Part shown: one piece after another, positions 20,816 through 33,835 of the stretch
Numbering within the stretch: position 1 is the first letter of the stretch
Layout: each line of letters opens with the position of its first letter
From: Isoetes taiwanensis
Taxonomy: Eukaryota > Streptophyta > Lycopodiopsida > Isoetales > Isoetaceae
Assembly (NCBI GenBank): GCA_021234155.1
Contig: JAJEKV010000050.1
Location: 2,055,842 to 2,119,841 of the forward strand
DNA: 64,000 bases
Direction of reading: 5' to 3'
Program-made: the position numbers and the translations under genes
Notes under the pieces: generated by a model
Told to the model about the DNA's origin: nothing
Seen by the model: the letters and a program-made list of their open reading frames with translations, nothing else
Database searches by the model: none

Positions 20816-23475
20816 AGGCAACTCGGGATCTTGTCAAACCTTGCACATTCTAGCTTGTTAATGGTGGTGAAGAATTGAATCTTCCTTTTGCGCAATTGAA
20901 ACTTAAACCATTACTAGAAATCCATCCTCACTGAGATACAATATAACCCCACTATCCATCAAGAATACAAATTCAAGCGATTTATTATCCACAATACTCT
21001 CAATGTATAAACATTGTTAAGCAAGTTAAACAAAAAGCTTTTTAACTCCGGATCACAACTACGATCCTCAGCTACATTGCTGCCATCCGCGCAACCACTA
21101 CCTTGCTTGTTCACTGGACATGCACTCACTAGGTTTAGTCCTCTTGACTAAGCGGAGATCCCTGGCTGCCATTGCATGCATGGAAATACTCTGGAATCTT
21201 GGATACACAAACACGGATGGAAAATCCCTCGTGAATCTGATTACTAAAAAGAACAAGACAACATAGTCCAAAGAAATACCAAACATGAACATCAAAAGTA
21301 AAGAACATAGCCAAAATACCAAACCATCATGACACATAGCTCGGGACAATGGGAAGCTCAGCTAGCCTACATGCGAGTCTGTTAGCGAGAAATGCCTCGC
21401 CGACTCACATTCCAAGCCCGGATTGGCGGAGTTGGTGGGGTAAACTTCATTATCGTATACCCTTCCCGCCCCCGCCCGATTTGGAGGACCTCTTACCATG
21501 GAGTCACAAGAGTTGGCGTAGCATCGATCGGGAAACTATGCCGGTGTCACGAGGCACAAAAATACCACGGAATCACTGGATGAACATGAGCATGCGAGGA
21601 GCAATCTAGGCCACTTAGAACCTAGAAGTCCAGGCCGGGAGGTTTCAAATGACATAATCAAATACCAAGACAACAATGGAACAATGCAAAGACCATAGCA
21701 TGTGATGTTCATTAGATGCTTACTATACATGTGCCTAGATGATATTACTTTGCTAATGTTGCCCATACAACACCGCCCAAGTTGAAGTAGCTTGTCCAAA
21801 GATCGATTATAAGTCCCAATAGTTATGTATCTCTATCCAGACACTTAAGCACCTCCTTAGTAATTGTAACATTTAAATTATCCATATACCACCTTAATTA
21901 CCATTGATCTTGGATTGATGCCGAGAGGCCGAGTCTATATCCGATATCGTGTGATATTCCTTAGCATGACTCCATCTCCATAGCTACAAAGCCCCAAGTT
22001 CCATCTCCATGTCCAATGCTTATAATAAATCACTTAGATATGTTTACTCATGTTTTATACTAAAATCCCATCCTTAGCTCATGAATTTAATTGGCACAAC
22101 TTATATGAACCCTCAACTCGGTGCAAAATTTTAAGAATCCATAAGGTCTCATGAGCGTGAATTGCTTCTATCTTCCATGAAGTGATCGTGAGACCCAGAC
22201 TCCCTCTTCAGGACATCTCTAGGAGCTAAACTTCCAATTAACTAATTATTCCTATAATGGTATCACATATTCTCTTATTTAAATGACTTCAATCATTCAT
22301 AAAATACAAGTTCTTACTATTTGTTATGATTATGGCCAGCTCTTCACACTCGAATTTCCTCTGCTGGCTAAGTCTCTCCTTAAGCCAAGACACGACCCAA
22401 TTCCCTCAATGGTTACCTAAGCTTTTTATTTAAGAAGCCAACAACAAAGCAATTACACTAAGCAAAGCAACAATAAGTCCAACAAAATTATCAATGACTT
22501 AACACAGTAGCTCAAACAGGGACCTCGAAACTGGCTGCAGGGCCCTCTACTGCACCAAATTCTAAAGCCCATGCATCGATTTAGCAGTCCAGGCCATCTT
22601 CTAAGGATTTCGGTCTGATCCAGGCACATGATCCAGTGTTCGCCAGCAGATCTTTGGTGAAGCAAAACATTTCCCAGAGGCAACCAACAGTCTCCAGACT
22701 GCATTTAATCATCAAATCGGCCCTTCCTATATGAATTTCGGCCCGTTCCAGGAAGATTCCAACATGATTCAACTGAGTTCGGCCCATTTTGAGGCAGTTG
22801 GGTTGCATGCAGAATGGCTATTCCGACCTCTAGTTCCGCCAATTTGGCCCTTGATTCTTCTAAAACGGTGCTTTTGCAAGTGATTCAGCTCTTTTGCAAT
22901 CCAAAACGACTTGTTCCAAGTAGTTTCCAAGGGTTTTCCAAGAATTACGGCTTCAAACGTGATCGCCTGTTGCAAACGAAACCCCTTTGTTGCAGCTCAT
23001 CGTCTCCCAATCAAATCCATCTGGCAAAGCTAAATTAACATACTATGAATCACACAATAATACATTGTTGCAGCTCCGAGTACGGCCCTTACCAGGCCCT
23101 TACAAAACAAAAGCATGCACCAATTAACAACATATGCAACCACAAAAGAATCCATAGTGCAAACCCCACCTGATAGAAGATTTGATGCGGTTTCCAAGCT
23201 CTGGCATCCTCACTTGATCCGGCAATCCCTCCAGTGCAATCTTTCTCCGCCTTCATGCTCCAGATAGCCTTCTCCTGCAAAAAGCTTCATATTCCCAAAA
23301 GCCCTCTTTCCCAAAATCCATTTCTATGCAAAACCCATTTCTATGCAAAACCTTTGCTTATATTTATCACATGCTACATGTATGCCAAGCATGCATATAC
23401 GCACATAAATACGTATACTAGACTATCAAGTGGCCATGACAGTTACATGTCCATGACTGTATGAGTAAGTGGTTG
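20816..23475. other. Unidentified 2.7-kb insertion in copy C
   Basis: Homology to copy B stops near 20813 (after cgaagttga) and resumes near 23482 (ggttgtagc), so this segment is an insertion. Only short ORFs are present, and no transposase, RT or structural RNA was recognised. One inverted pair (ggtctcatgagcgtg and cgtgagacc, 22145-22197) can fold. The composition resembles a long LTR, but neither TG..CA ends nor a convincing duplication were found. Confidence 0.45.
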
Positions 23476-24397
23476 TAGCAAAAGCGAGGGTTCACACGAC
23501 TGAGTGTTTAAGAATAAAGGATGTTGAGTTGGGTCAAGTAAAGGTTGCGTCATAATAGCAGCGACATCCCTGTAGGGGTGTGAACATCCTGGTGGATGTC
23601 AACACGCTGAATGCGATTGCAAGGCGCGAGATAAGGATCAAGCAAGGATGCAACAGCGTGGTCTTTATCGAGACTCATATCGCCTCAAGGATCAACATAA
23701 TCAAGATAGGCGGATAAAGGCAAAGTAGGGGTGGAGCTTGGGCGTGATAAGTGTTTTGAAGATCCTCGGAGTCACTATGAGAGCGACGGTTTGGCATGTT
23801 CAAGCGAGATTAGTTTCTCGGTTTCAAGATCCATAGTGGCATTCAATTGTCCGCCATGAATTGACAAGTTGATCAATGGCCCAATAGTGCATGCTTTTAG
23901 CTTGGCGGAGGAAAGATCGTCCAACGAGAATCTCATAATCACCGGGATCCTCCCCATTTTTCAAAACACCAAATTCCAAGGGAATTTGAGATCCGGATCT
24001 TGATTTGATGAATAGGATTCGATGCCTTGAGGGCGCTGTGATGTGTCTATTAGCGAAGCTTTATGTCATAAGGAACACGATATAGTTGAGTGATGCCAAG
24101 TTGTTTCTGAGTTTATCCATGATAAGATTGATAGCACGGCTCCATCAATGCGTACATGATTAATTCCCGATTCCTAATGGGATTGCATGAACGTGGGTGT
24201 GGAAGTGGCGGCAGCGCCAACAAGAACGATGGGTAGCGACAATTGTTCCACGAGGCGAGACATAACTTAAGATAGTGGAGAGACCGGGGAATCTTGATAA
24301 CGGCTCTTCTTACTGACTCAAGGGGCGTGATCTCAGGATCGACATGATGATCGAGAATGCGGGTGCACAGGGCATCGGTGAAACTTCTTTGAGGAGT
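23476..24397 (-). pseudogene. Protease fragment of copy C
   Basis: It aligns with 14930-15865 of copy B in the same order (acacgctgaatgcgattgcaagg, gatccatagtggcattcaa, tcaccgggatcctcccc). Many indels destroy the frame. It ends at the 3-bp duplication of the CACTA-like insertion. Confidence 0.8.
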
Positions 24398-24424
24398 TCG
24401 CACACTAACCCCAAATTTGGCTCT

Positions 24425-24870
24425 ATGTAGTTTTTTTTTGTCTTTTTGTAGAAAAACAACACTTAAAGCTCCACATTTGTTTTGTTCGAAAATGCTAGAA
24501 ACAACGTGTAGTTTTTGGCTAAAAAAGTCTATGCATAGAAAATTAATGACCTTTTTGAAAAAATTCAATCGTTGTTTTAGGTGTTGTTTGTTTTGTTTTA
24601 CTAAAAAAATAACATGTGGTTTTACAAAATATCCACATGTGGTTTTTAAAAATAGTAGTTGTTTTAAGTGCTATTTTTACTAAAAAATCAACATGTGGTT
24701 TAACAAAATATCCACGTGGATAGTAGTTGTTTTCAAATGTTGTTTTTACTAAATAATAACATGTGGTTTAGCAAAATATCCACATGTAGAAAGGTGTAGT
24801 TTTTAACTGTAATTATTACAAGTAAAAAACTTGTGTGGTTTTCTTAAGTGTGGTTTTTTAGGGTAAGAAT
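24425..24870. repeat. Left subterminal repeat region of the CACTA-like element
   Basis: Many copies of gtgtggttt, catgtggttt, gtagttttt and aaaatatccacatg lie within 450 bases of the left end. The right end (34500-34735) has the reverse complement, aaaccacacc and aaaacaacacc. Such motifs bind the transposase in CACTA elements; here that is inference. Confidence 0.6.
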
Positions 24871-27574
24871 TTGGTTTCTATATATTGTTTTTAAGCAATC
24901 TAGCATTGTTTCCTTCAAAAACATACATGCTTTTAAGCAATCTAACGTTATTTCTTTAAATTGCTAACGTCGTTTCCTTTAAAAGATATATTTTTTTTTT
25001 TTTTTTTTTTTTAATTTGCTAACATTGTTTCCTTCAAACAACCAGATCTATTCTTTTTATCTTTGGAAATTGTATTTGTTGTTACTTTAGCTCTTATTCA
25101 ATAGTCAATAGATTTACTTTTTATTTGTTAAACAACTTCATATATTTTGAATGTTTCGAATTCTTGATTGTAAACAAAGATATATTTTGAATTCTTGATA
25201 GTAAAACAAAGGCATTGAAAAAAATAATATGATCATCCTTGGTATTATTGAATAAAGAAACGAATTTTTGACAAAGAAAGCGTATTTTAAATTCTTGATA
25301 GTAAAGAAAGGCATTGAGAAAAATGATATGATCATCCTTGGTATTATTGGATGAAAAGCAGAGATATCTGACAAAAAGCGGACCATAAGCGGACCATAGC
25401 CTAGCCTAGCCTAGACCCGGCCTTTTTTTTACAAAAGAAAGAAAAGTAGTGGCCATAGCGGCTTCGGTCGCGGTCTTGAACACGGCCAAAGTTCACCATT
25501 TTAAAATAAATAGAAGGATGTTATGAGTGATCTAAAAGAAAAAAATCAAAAGGAAAAAGAAGGAAAAATCACGAGGATAGATCCAAGAAGGTTCGCAACA
25601 AGAAGCTTGAGAAAGACCGGGGAGTTAAAACCGGAACCAAGGTACATTCTTTGCATGTCAAGACCTATAGCTCATTCGGCACCAAGAATGCTCTGCTCTG
25701 CTTGCGTTGATACAAGAAATGGTCGTGCGTTGAATGATACAAGAATGGTGGTGCTTGTTACAAGAATGGTTGTACAAGAATGGGCGTTTGATACGAATGC
25801 TACAAGAATGGTCGTGCGTTGAGCTTCAGGCTGGAAAAAGACAATACCGCTATAAAATAAAATACAAAATCATCACCAAGCACCAATTTGTATGATGAAT
25901 AAGGAAAAGATTTTAGGCTCGGGGTTTTACTAAAATCGGCTCCGATTCGATGAAGAATGTGCATCATCCCTCCATCGACAAGAATAGCCTCGCCATATTT
26001 TTTAGTATTGTGAAAAAGCGGGGAGCGGATCGATAGAAAAATGTTAGTCCCATAGAAAAGTTGGAGAATAGAAAGGTAAAAGAAAAATCATACACCGCCA
26101 TATCCGGAGCATTCTTAAGCGCCTTAGATTAGGTGTGGATTTAATCTCGCGTGGGCGCCTTCAGTTCTTGACATCGAGAGCTAAGGGCATCACGAGCTTA
26201 GGAGGCGGGGCATCGCGAGAGCTTAGGGCTAGGGCAAGATCGCCATAGCGAGCTTAGGGCTATGGCTATGGCAACATATAGGAGATCGCCATAGCCATAG
26301 CACAAAGGCTGAAAATAACAATCGTTGAAGCATGAAATCTTGGCCATTCATCTCGGCTAACTACCCCATCTCTACCATTAATCTAGAGCCAATAACATTA
26401 GATGACTGGATCAAAGTACGCAGATTGATCTTGGCCAGTTAATCCTGACCCGATAAGATTAGAAGACCGGGATCAGATCGCACCGTCTATAACGACCATT
26501 ATTTATCAGGACCGTTTATCCTTTATCACGCGTGCATAAAACATTTATTTCACTATTACATATCCTTTCCAATGATGTCCCTAATTGTTTCATTGAAAAA
26601 TGACTCAGGCTACAACCTCATGAACCCAAGATCTTGTATAGAGCTAGATCCAAGCTCAGATTTGTGCCAAACAACCAATGAACATGGGTAAATTGCTTGG
26701 GTATCAGGAACTTGCACTTGGGAAATGGAAACACGATTGCAAGATCAATGTAGATATCGCTTGGGAAAAAACAATTGAACTTGAGAAATGAGAACACAAT
26801 CGTACTGTCAAATGTGGTGCTAGACAACTTCATGATAATTTCAATAAAAGAGCGGCAATGATTCAATTCCTTGCACTAACAGATGAAATCCTTCTTTCAA
26901 TTTGAGATCCGAAATTGGGCCATCAAATAAAACTTCTATGATCAACAACGTTAGCCAATTAAGGCCTTCAAACTAGCAATACTCTGCTTGACAACTTCAC
27001 ACTCCATGATCTCAAAACTGAGAGTTTGAATTCGTGGGCGTGCCTATTTTTTTCCCTTCCATTCCCTTTGTAGCTCGCCTTGCTTCCCTCCCAAAGGTTC
27101 GTTAAAGATCACTGTGATTCGTTTTATGCTTAATTATGGCCAAGCCAATATTAGAGTTGCTTCCCACCACTATCTTCATTAATGTGCTAAAGATTATCAC
27201 CCCGTTGAGCAAAGCAACCAAGGGGGAAAACAAACACTAAAACAGGGCACATTAATTAGGCCAACCAATAGGATAGACCCTAGATCGAAATTTGGGTTGT
27301 TCATCTCCGCCCATCTCAGTCGTTGAATGGGATGCACTTTTCTCAATAGTACCTAAATTAAATGGTTCCTAAAATTACATGGTTTCTTTCTAGTTCCTAA
27401 ATTACATGGGAAGGACTGTAACACTCTAAACTTCAAGGGTATTATCTGCAGTCTCGGGCGTGCTTGTCTCCATCTCGACACAAAAAATGTAGGGTTTGCA
27501 ACGTTATGGGTTGCTCCCCTTGCCACAAGTTGCCGAGGATTTTGCCGGCGCACGTCGTTACCCTTGTGGGCCAA
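24871..27574. other. CACTA-like interior, left part, no gene recognised
   Basis: It holds a poly-T run (24989-25011), TAGCC repeats (about 25399-25415), short acaagaatggt repeats (25735-25820) and a self-complementary stretch of ctatggctatggc and gccatagccatagc (26255-26300). ORFs are short and repeat-driven; the 99-residue plus-strand frame at 25523-25822 has no family resemblance. Confidence 0.5.
25187..25382. repeat. Two tandem copies of a 98-bp repeat
   Basis: The sequence aattcttgatagtaaa...atgatcatccttggtatt occurs at 25187-25284 and again at 25285-25382 with about ten differences. Confidence 0.8.
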
Positions 27575-27755
27575 CAAACAACATGGAAAGATGATGTGGC
27601 ACTCAAGTGGTGACATGGCATGCCAAGTAAGCAATTTCAAGTTTTGACTAGGCCAAAAATGAAAAGATGTCCATCTCTGAACTTTTCATTTGATGATGTT
27701 GGCAAATTTTGGGTGACATGGCAAGATGATGGTGATGTGGACATGTAATGGAATG
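27575..27755 (+). repeat. Repeat X, copy 1
   Basis: It is shared with 28112-28262 (same orientation) and 30728-30872 (inverted). The core reads gacatggcatgccaagtaag, then caagttttgactagg, aatgaaaagatg and ggcaaattttgggtgacatgg. It adjoins the 19-bp arrays in the other two copies. Confidence 0.75.
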
Positions 27756-28111
27756 AAAATCCATTTTCCCTGTTTGTGATTCACATGGGCCGATTAGGTG
27801 AAGGGGGAGTTGTTAAATTTCTTGCTCATGAGTCCAAATTGGGAGCTTCTAACTCTGCAACATTTCAAAGCAGGACTAGAAGGAAAGGAAATGAATATCA
27901 CAAGGTTATATGCATGTCCAATAATCTGAGGGCGCCATATAACACAAAGGCAAACTTGTGGGCCATTACATGATCAATCCTTGGAACTTTGTACTTCTAG
28001 AAAAATCCTCTGGATAACCATTGAAACATTCTTTACAAAGTCGGGTCTACAAACCCATAAGAAATAAATGTTAGAGGTATAATGGATCAGGTCTTGATGT
28101 TGTTACACTTG

Positions 28112-28262
28112 TGACAACCAACACAAAAACATGGAAAAGATGATGTGGCCCTCAATTGGTGACATGGCATGCCAAGTAAGCAAGGTCAAGTTTTGACTAG
28201 GTCACTAATGAAAAGATGTACATCTTTGGTTTTCCATGGGGTGGCGTTGGCAAATTTTGGGT
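28112..28262 (+). repeat. Repeat X, copy 2 (borders array 1)
   Basis: This direct repeat of 27575-27755 ends with ggcaaattttgggtgacatgg, directly followed by the first 19-bp array. Confidence 0.75.
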
Positions 28263-28893
28263 GACATGGAACCTAGGCTCCAACATGGCAAGGTGGCTCA
28301 AACATGCCACCTGGGCTCCAACATGTCAAGGTGGCTCAACCATGCCACATGGGCTCCAACATGTCAATATGGCTCAAACCGCCACCTAGGTTCCAACATG
28401 CCATCTAGGCTCCAGCGTGCCAAGGTGGCTCAAGCGTGCCACCTAGGCTCCAACATGCCAAGGTGGCTCAAACAAGCCACCTAGGCTCCAACATGATATG
28501 GTGGGTCAAACATGCCACCTAGGCTCCAACATGCCAAGGTGGCTCAATCATCTGCGTGGGCCGAGCTCCAACATGCCACCTAGGCTCCAACATGCCAAGG
28601 TGGCTCAAACATGCAGCGTAGGCTACAACATGCCAAGGTGGCTCAAACATGCCACCCTAGGCTCCAACATGCCAGCGTGCCTCAAACATGCCACCTAGGC
28701 TCCAACATGCCCGTGAGCTCCTACATGTCACCTAGGGTCCAACATGCCAAGGGTGGCTCAACCATACCATGTGGGCTCCAACATGCCACCTAGGCTCCAA
28801 CATGCCAAAGGTGTATGCCACCTAGGCTCAAACATGCCAAGGTGGCTCAAACATGTCAAGGTGACTCAAAGCGTGCCCGGCGGGGTCCAACAT
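28262..28893 (-). repeat. 19-bp satellite-like array 1
   Basis: About 33 monomers alternate between two types, on the minus strand GGCATGTTTGAGCCACCTT and GGCATGTTGGAGCCTAGGT, giving a 38-bp dimer. This array is inverted relative to arrays 2 and 3. Long ORFs inside it are a by-product of the repeat. Confidence 0.85.
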
Positions 28894-28899
28894 GCCAAC

Positions 28900-29575
28900 G
28901 CTCCGAGGGTGGGCAAATGCCAACCCCCCTCCGGGAGCTCGATTTCTCTATCCGTGGTTGAATCCACCATTCAAGTAACGGCGGAGGGTTCAAAAAAAAA
29001 TCAAAGGCTGTCAGGGAACTTATCAAGCGGAGGCGTCTATGCTCGACCATGTAGAAACCCAAGTGTTTTGTCGTTCGAGAAAAGTATAAGGGTCGGAATG
29101 GAGATTTGACCGCCATGTCATCCAGAATGGTTGACATTACCCTAGGGACCAAGTTATCACGGTCATTTTGGCAGCGAAAAGAAACACGAACCCTCTACAT
29201 GACAATATTCCGCGCTGACCATCTCTCACGCCAATTGACTAGGAACGTATTGGACATGACCTACTTTGGTGCTTCTTGGAGAAAGGGTGGTCTTCGCCTG
29301 AAACTTGGTCAAGGGTAATCTCGGACGTTTTGAGTCCATTGGCGGGGGCGGTTTACAATTTGAGTGGGAGAGTTGCTGTCAGGTGGCCAAGGGCCTTCGG
29401 AGAGGACCTTTGGGGTGAGCTGCTTCGAGGAAGGTTTTAAAGGTCCGATCTTTTTGGCGTCAACACCCTCCTCTACATGATGACATTGTGCAAGATCCTA
29501 GTCGAATCTGATTAGGATATGGCCTCAAACGTAAAACCACGTGGTGTTGCTAGGTTATTGAAGGGTTTACGTTTT
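28900..29575 (+). repeat. Left arm of a 0.68-kb inverted repeat
   Basis: It is the reverse complement, with moderate divergence, of 29868-30560. Shared blocks include ctaggttattgaagggttta, gtcattttggca and gacatgacctactttgg. Translation of both arms in the matching frame shares NVLDMTYFGASWRKGGL, so a coding origin is possible. Confidence 0.8.
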
Positions 29576-29867
29576 GGGAGGCCGAAGTTTTTAATCGGTT
29601 GCACTTGGGGCGTGGCCGAGAAGTCGCAATTGAAAACGAAGCAATAGGAATTGATGGAATGGAGTTTGGATTTATCCTCCTCCCATGATGGCAAATAGAA
29701 GCCAAGAGCCTTTTGCGGTAGCAAAATTGTTTGGGATCATTCGGGATGGCCAATAGATCCAAACCCCATTCCTTCCGGTTCCTATTGCTTCATGTTTTCA
29801 GCTGCGACTTCTTGACCATGTCCCAAGTGCACCCGACTAAATCATCGACCTCCATAACGTAAACCCT

Positions 29868-30560
29868 TCAATAACCTAGCAACACACGGGGTTTGACGTT
29901 TGAAGGCCATATCCTAGTCGATTCGACCGAGATCTTGCATAATGTCATCGCAGAGAGGGAGGGTGTTGATGCGAGGAAGATGAACCCTTAAAACCTTCGG
30001 AAGTAGTTAAGCCTAAAGGTCCTCTCCCGAAGGCCCTGGTACCGGACGGCAATCTCCCACTCCCCAAATTATAACCCGACCACGCCAATGGACTCAAAAT
30101 GTCGAGATTACCCTCGGGACCAAGTTTCGTGGGCAGAAGACCACCCTTTCTCCAAGAAGCGCCAAAGTAGGTCATGTCCAATACGTTCAGAGTCAATTGA
30201 ACGTAAGAGGTGGCCGGGAACACGCCATGTAGAGGTTCATGTTTCTTTTGTTGCCAAAAATGACCGTATAACTTGGTCCCTAGGGTAAACTTACCATTCC
30301 GGATGACATGGCGAAGTCAAATCTCCATTCTGAAGCCTTTGTACTGCTCGAACGACAAAACACTTGGGTTTCTACGGTTGATCGCGGGGCCGGCGGGTTT
30401 GATAAGTTCTTCCAGACGGATCTTGGATTTTTTTGAATTTATTCGAAGCAGGTTACTTGAAGGGTGGATTCAACAGTCGGATAGGGAAACCGAGCTCCAG
30501 GAGGCGGGGCATTGGCCTTTGCCCTCCCGGAGGATCGTTGGCAGGAAAGGCTACCTCCGC
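29868..30560 (-). repeat. Right arm of the 0.68-kb inverted repeat
   Basis: It pairs with 28900-29575 across a spacer of about 290 bases that shows no gene. Transcription through both arms would give a long hairpin RNA. Confidence 0.8.
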
Positions 30561-30727
30561 AACCTTTTTGAGGTCCGTCTCCTGGGGTCTGACATCTCCC
30601 CTCTGGTTAGGAAGCTAGGCAAAGTCCTGGCCTGGTTCGATTTGGGGAAGGGTGTCACCGTTTAAGTTCTTCAAGATCCCTCTATTCTATCCCTTGCCAA
30701 ACTTCTCTACCAAAAATTTTAAAGGCT

Positions 30728-30872
30728 ATCATAGTCATCATGTCCACATCACCACCATCTAGCCATGTCAACCAAAATTTGCCAACATCACCCAATGAAA
30801 AGACCAAAGATGGACATCTTTTCATTTTTGACCTAGTCAAAACTTGGCCTTGCTTAGTTGGCATGCCATGTC
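30728..30872 (-). repeat. Repeat X, copy 3 (inverted, borders array 2)
   Basis: This is the reverse complement of the X repeats at 27575 and 28112. It is followed at once by array 2, so X and array form a unit present in both orientations. Confidence 0.75.
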
Positions 30873-32230
30873 ACCGTTTGGAGTGCCTAGGTGGCATATT
30901 GGTGCCTAAGTGGCATGCCTGAGCCACCTTGGCATGTTGTAGCCTAGGTGGCATGTTGGAGCCCACATGGCATGTTCAACCACTGTTTCAACCACCCTGG
31001 CATGTTTGAGCCTAGGTGGCATATTTGAGCCATCTTGGCGTGTTGGAGCCCGCGTGGCATGTTTGAGCCACCTTGGCATGTTTGAGCCACCTTAGCATGT
31101 TTGACATGGGTGGCATGTTTGAGCCACCTTCGCATGTTGAAGCCTAAGTGGCATGTTGGAGCCCTAGGTGGCATGTTGGAGCCCCACATGGCATGTTTGA
31201 GCCACCTTGGCATGTTGGAGTCGAGTGCATGTTTGAGCCACCTTGGCATGTTTGAGCCTAGGTGGCATGTTTTGAGCCATCTTGGCATGTTTAAGCATAG
31301 GTGGATATTGGAGCCTAGGTGGCATGTTTGAGCTACCTTCGCATGTTGGGCCGAGGGGTGGCATTTTGGAGTCCACATGGCATGTTTGAGCCACCTTGAC
31401 ATGTTTGAGGCTAGGTGGATGTTGGAGCCTAGGGTGGCATGTTTGAGCCACCTAGGTGGCATGTTGGAGTCCACGTGGCATGTTTGAGCCACCTCGGCAT
31501 GTTTGAGCCTAGGTGGATGTTGGAGCCTGGTGGCATGTTTGAGCCTACGTGGCATGTTTGAGCCACCTTGGCATGTTTGCAGCCTAGGTGGGATGTTGGA
31601 GCCTAGGTGGCATGTTGGAGCCACCTTGGCATATTGGAGCCTAGGTGGCATGTTAGAGCCTGCATGGCATGTTTGAGCCACCTTGGCATGTTTGAGCCAC
31701 CTTGGCATGTTTGAGCCTAGGTGGCATGTTGGAGCCCCATTTGGCATCTTTGAGCCACCTTGGCATGTTTGAGCCTAGGTGGCATGTTGGAGCCCGTGTG
31801 GCATGTTTGAGCCATCTTGGCATGTTTGAGCCTAGGTGGCATGTTTAAAGCCACCATGGCATGTTGGAGCCCATGTGGCATGTTTGAGCCACCTTGGCAT
31901 GTTGGAGCCAAGGTGGCATCTTGGAGCCCACATGGCATGTTTGAGCCTAGGTGGCATGTTCGAACCACGCGTGGCATGTTTGAGCCACCTTGGCATGTTG
32001 GAACCTAGTGTGGAATGTTGGAGCACTGTGTGGCATGTTTGAGCCTAGGTGGCATGTTTGAGCCACCTTGGCATGATGGAGCCCTAGGTGGCATGTTGGA
32101 GCCCACGCGGGCATGTTTGAGCCACCTTGGCATGTTGGAGCCTGGCGGCATGTTTGAGCCACCTTGGCATGTTTGATTCTAGGTGGCATGTTGGAGTCGA
32201 GGTGGCATGTTTGAGCCATCTTGGCATGTT
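30873..32230 (+). repeat. 19-bp satellite-like array 2
   Basis: About 71 monomers of GGCATGTTTGAGCCACCTT and GGCATGTTGGAGCCTAGGT alternate, with scattered substitutions and 1-2 base indels. It was continuous with array 3 before a solo LTR landed in it. Confidence 0.88.
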
Positions 32231-33835
32231 TGTGGCGTCCAAGTATTTATACGGTATAATTATAAATATACTGACACGTCACCCAGTAAAGGTACGCCAC
32301 CATGGGGTATTGTAACCTAGGGGGTTGACCTAAAAGGGGATTAAATTAGCTATGCTAATTTAATCATTAAGGATAATAACCTATGATTAGAGAATTAATG
32401 TCTAAGTGGGTTAATTAAGTTAATTAATGCTTTGGGAAGGCGGCACCTAAGTCGATTGGCCAGCATGGGGAATTCCAAATTGGGTCATCAACTTGACCCC
32501 TATCCCTAATTGACCCCATAGTCGACCAAGAGGAGGCAGGATTGCCCACACCCTTGCCCAATTTACAGTAGGTGTCCGATCTTGGAAGCCAAGTCCAAGG
32601 AAGATGGAGATCTGAGAATGATAATGGATCTAGCAGGAACTCAGGTGGGTGGTTAGTATAGCTTGATGTTCTAGGGTAGCGCCCCTGTTGGGCACTTGTT
32701 GTGTTCATTTCTTATGTTCTCTCTGTGCTTTAATTGTAGGAACTAACCCTTGATTGCAAAGGTGAGTTCTCTTTATCTCTGATTCGATACGTGCTCATGA
32801 ATGATGGGTTGATAGTTCTTTGCATAAGTATTGCTCTTGAAACGGGGGAATTAAGGGGGGTAGAGACCTCTGAGCCATGTGTAGTAGTATGCTCCTAGGT
32901 AGATCCCTGTATTTCCCATTAAATGCGACTGCGGTATGAGGAGACCACCGGGTCATAGATGCTATGGAATGGCTTAGCACCGTGAGAAGGGGGCAGTTGG
33001 TGAAGGCTGGGTGGGGTCTTGCATGAGCATAAAAGGCTCGAGACTCCCTGATGGGCTGAGGCCTAACAGCCGGGTCCACGAGGGCGGGTATGGGTCCGAC
33101 ACTCCACGGGTGTAGGGGTGTGACCCGTATGGGGCACCATGCACTTTGAGTAGATTTAGGGTGAGTAAGTCGGGTACGGATGCGGGGGTCGCTGATGCGG
33201 CACGTATTCTCTAGCTCACCCATGGAACCACTGCGATCCTGGAAGGGGACACCTCCCGACTGCCTCATCGGACCCGGGGCCTCATGAACCACGAGTAGGC
33301 TCGAGGGGTGATACCTTGAGTCCAGCGTGATCCCAAGGCTATAGTGATGCCATAAGCGTGAATCGACCCATCCGCAAAGTGTGCAATGTGGAGGGGGCGG
33401 ATGGAGTGGACAACCCTAGCCGATGTTCTATGCCAGCCAACGCCAAAGTTATACCCGCGTAATGCATTGATCTCTTTGAGACCGGAAAGCGTCCCATCCC
33501 CTCCTGAGTCACGAACCGGTAGAACCCGGGTTTGGGGTGTTTCCTTAGGACTAGATGCATATTATTTGCCGTTAGTATTTGATGGATGTGCCACCCTTCG
33601 TGGTGGTTATTTTTATATGATTTATACCGCGGGTGCTAACATGTATTCACGCTTCGCGACTTAGGAGTCCCACCATGTGGGCGAATGACACCTCCAGAGT
33701 GTCCTTCACTGCCCTCTCTTACTGAAGGCCCGGGATAGACCGGAGGGCCCCGGCCATGGTGGGATGGTCGCCATGGGAGGGGAAAGTCCTCAGATGTGTA
33801 TGCACGGGGGAGCGATATATTCGTGGAGCGCCACA
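32231..33835. mobile_element. Solo LTR, 1,605 bp, with 5-bp duplication ATGTT
   Basis: It starts TGTGGCGTCC and ends GGAGCGCCACA, an imperfect inverted terminus with TG..CA, and is flanked by ATGTT at 32226-32230 and 33836-33840. The two array parts join perfectly when it is removed. It has no coding region. A polypyrimidine run with a possible splice acceptor (about 32715-32745) lies inside. It is unrelated to the copy B LTR and derives from another LTR family by LTR-LTR recombination. Confidence 0.85.

Noticed and set aside
28236-28793. Long ORFs with repeated CHLGSNMPRWLK-type peptides, also on the minus strand at 30944-32219
   Set aside because: They are produced by the 19-bp array, whose composition lacks stops; both orientations and several frames give similar peptides.
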